From the NCBI GenBank assembly GCA_012521625.1, contig JAAYLY010000009.1, positions 1-5,161 of the forward strand: a DNA stretch of 5,161 bases, in the 5' to 3' direction. Below, in pieces: positions 5,110-5,161 of this stretch. This DNA is from Tissierellia bacterium. Its GTDB lineage: Bacteria > Bacillota > Clostridia > Tissierellales > Tissierellaceae. Position 1 is the stretch's first letter. Each line of letters opens with the position of its first letter. Both the position numbers and the translations under genes were made by a program. Below the pieces are notes generated by a model. The model worked only from the letters and a program-made list of their open reading frames with translations, made no database searches and was not told the DNA's origin.

Positions 5110-5161
5110 TTGCTAAAGCCTCCCTTGGAGGACCTTGGATAGTTAATTCTAATATTGGTTA

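Noticed and set aside
1..5161. CRISPR arrays, insertion sequences, tRNA genes and phage-like features.
   Set aside because: I looked on both strands and saw no regularly spaced repeats, transposase motifs, terminal inverted repeats or cloverleaf genes.

Overview
The window reads as the chromosome of a low-GC Gram-positive anaerobe, most likely in Clostridia or Tissierellia. The signs are AT-rich spacers, heavy use of AGG, ATA and TTA codons, strong Shine-Dalgarno sites, U-tract terminators, a T-box leader and a lipoprotein-type binding protein. I cannot name the species.

Layout, left to right. (1) Positions 42-791 (+) encode a YczE/YitT-type membrane protein of unknown function; its terminator stem is built partly from its own last codons. 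(2) Positions 792-1177 are not empty. The minus strand (about 807-1028) holds the decayed C-terminal end of a metallo-beta-lactamase-fold hydrolase, with an in-frame TGA and no N-terminal part. The right end of the gap carries three TTCACAT-like direct repeats and an extended -10, which look like a response-regulator-controlled promoter. (3) Positions 1178-2407 (+) encode a membrane-anchored HtrA/DegP serine protease with one PDZ domain, followed by its own terminator. (4) Positions 2408-2970 are a long leader region with a near-consensus promoter and a complete T-box riboswitch ending in a terminator. (5) Positions 2971-5042 (+) form a tight three-gene operon for an amino-acid ABC importer (lipoprotein binding protein, permease, short ATPase), closed by a strong terminator at 5041-5075. 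(6) The last 85 bases may hold a promoter for a further gene or the end of a convergent gene; neither is certain.

The most informative result is the substrate prediction for the importer. The T-box specifier loop reads GAA-CAC-A, giving a histidine codon. The antiterminator bulge reads UGGG instead of the usual UGGU or UGGA. UGGG pairs with a tRNA ending CCCA, and discriminator base C73 is a hallmark of bacterial tRNA-His. Two separate parts of the RNA therefore point to uncharged tRNA-His. The operon is thus predicted to be a histidine importer switched on when histidine is scarce: the binding protein captures the ligand outside the membrane, the single permease probably works as a homodimer, and the ATPase drives transport.

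I did not find an obviously new defence, mobile or enzymatic system. The points most worth checking are the histidine T-box with its divergent bulge, the short ATPase, the lysine in the permease EAA loop, the hydrolase remnant and the direct repeats before htrA.
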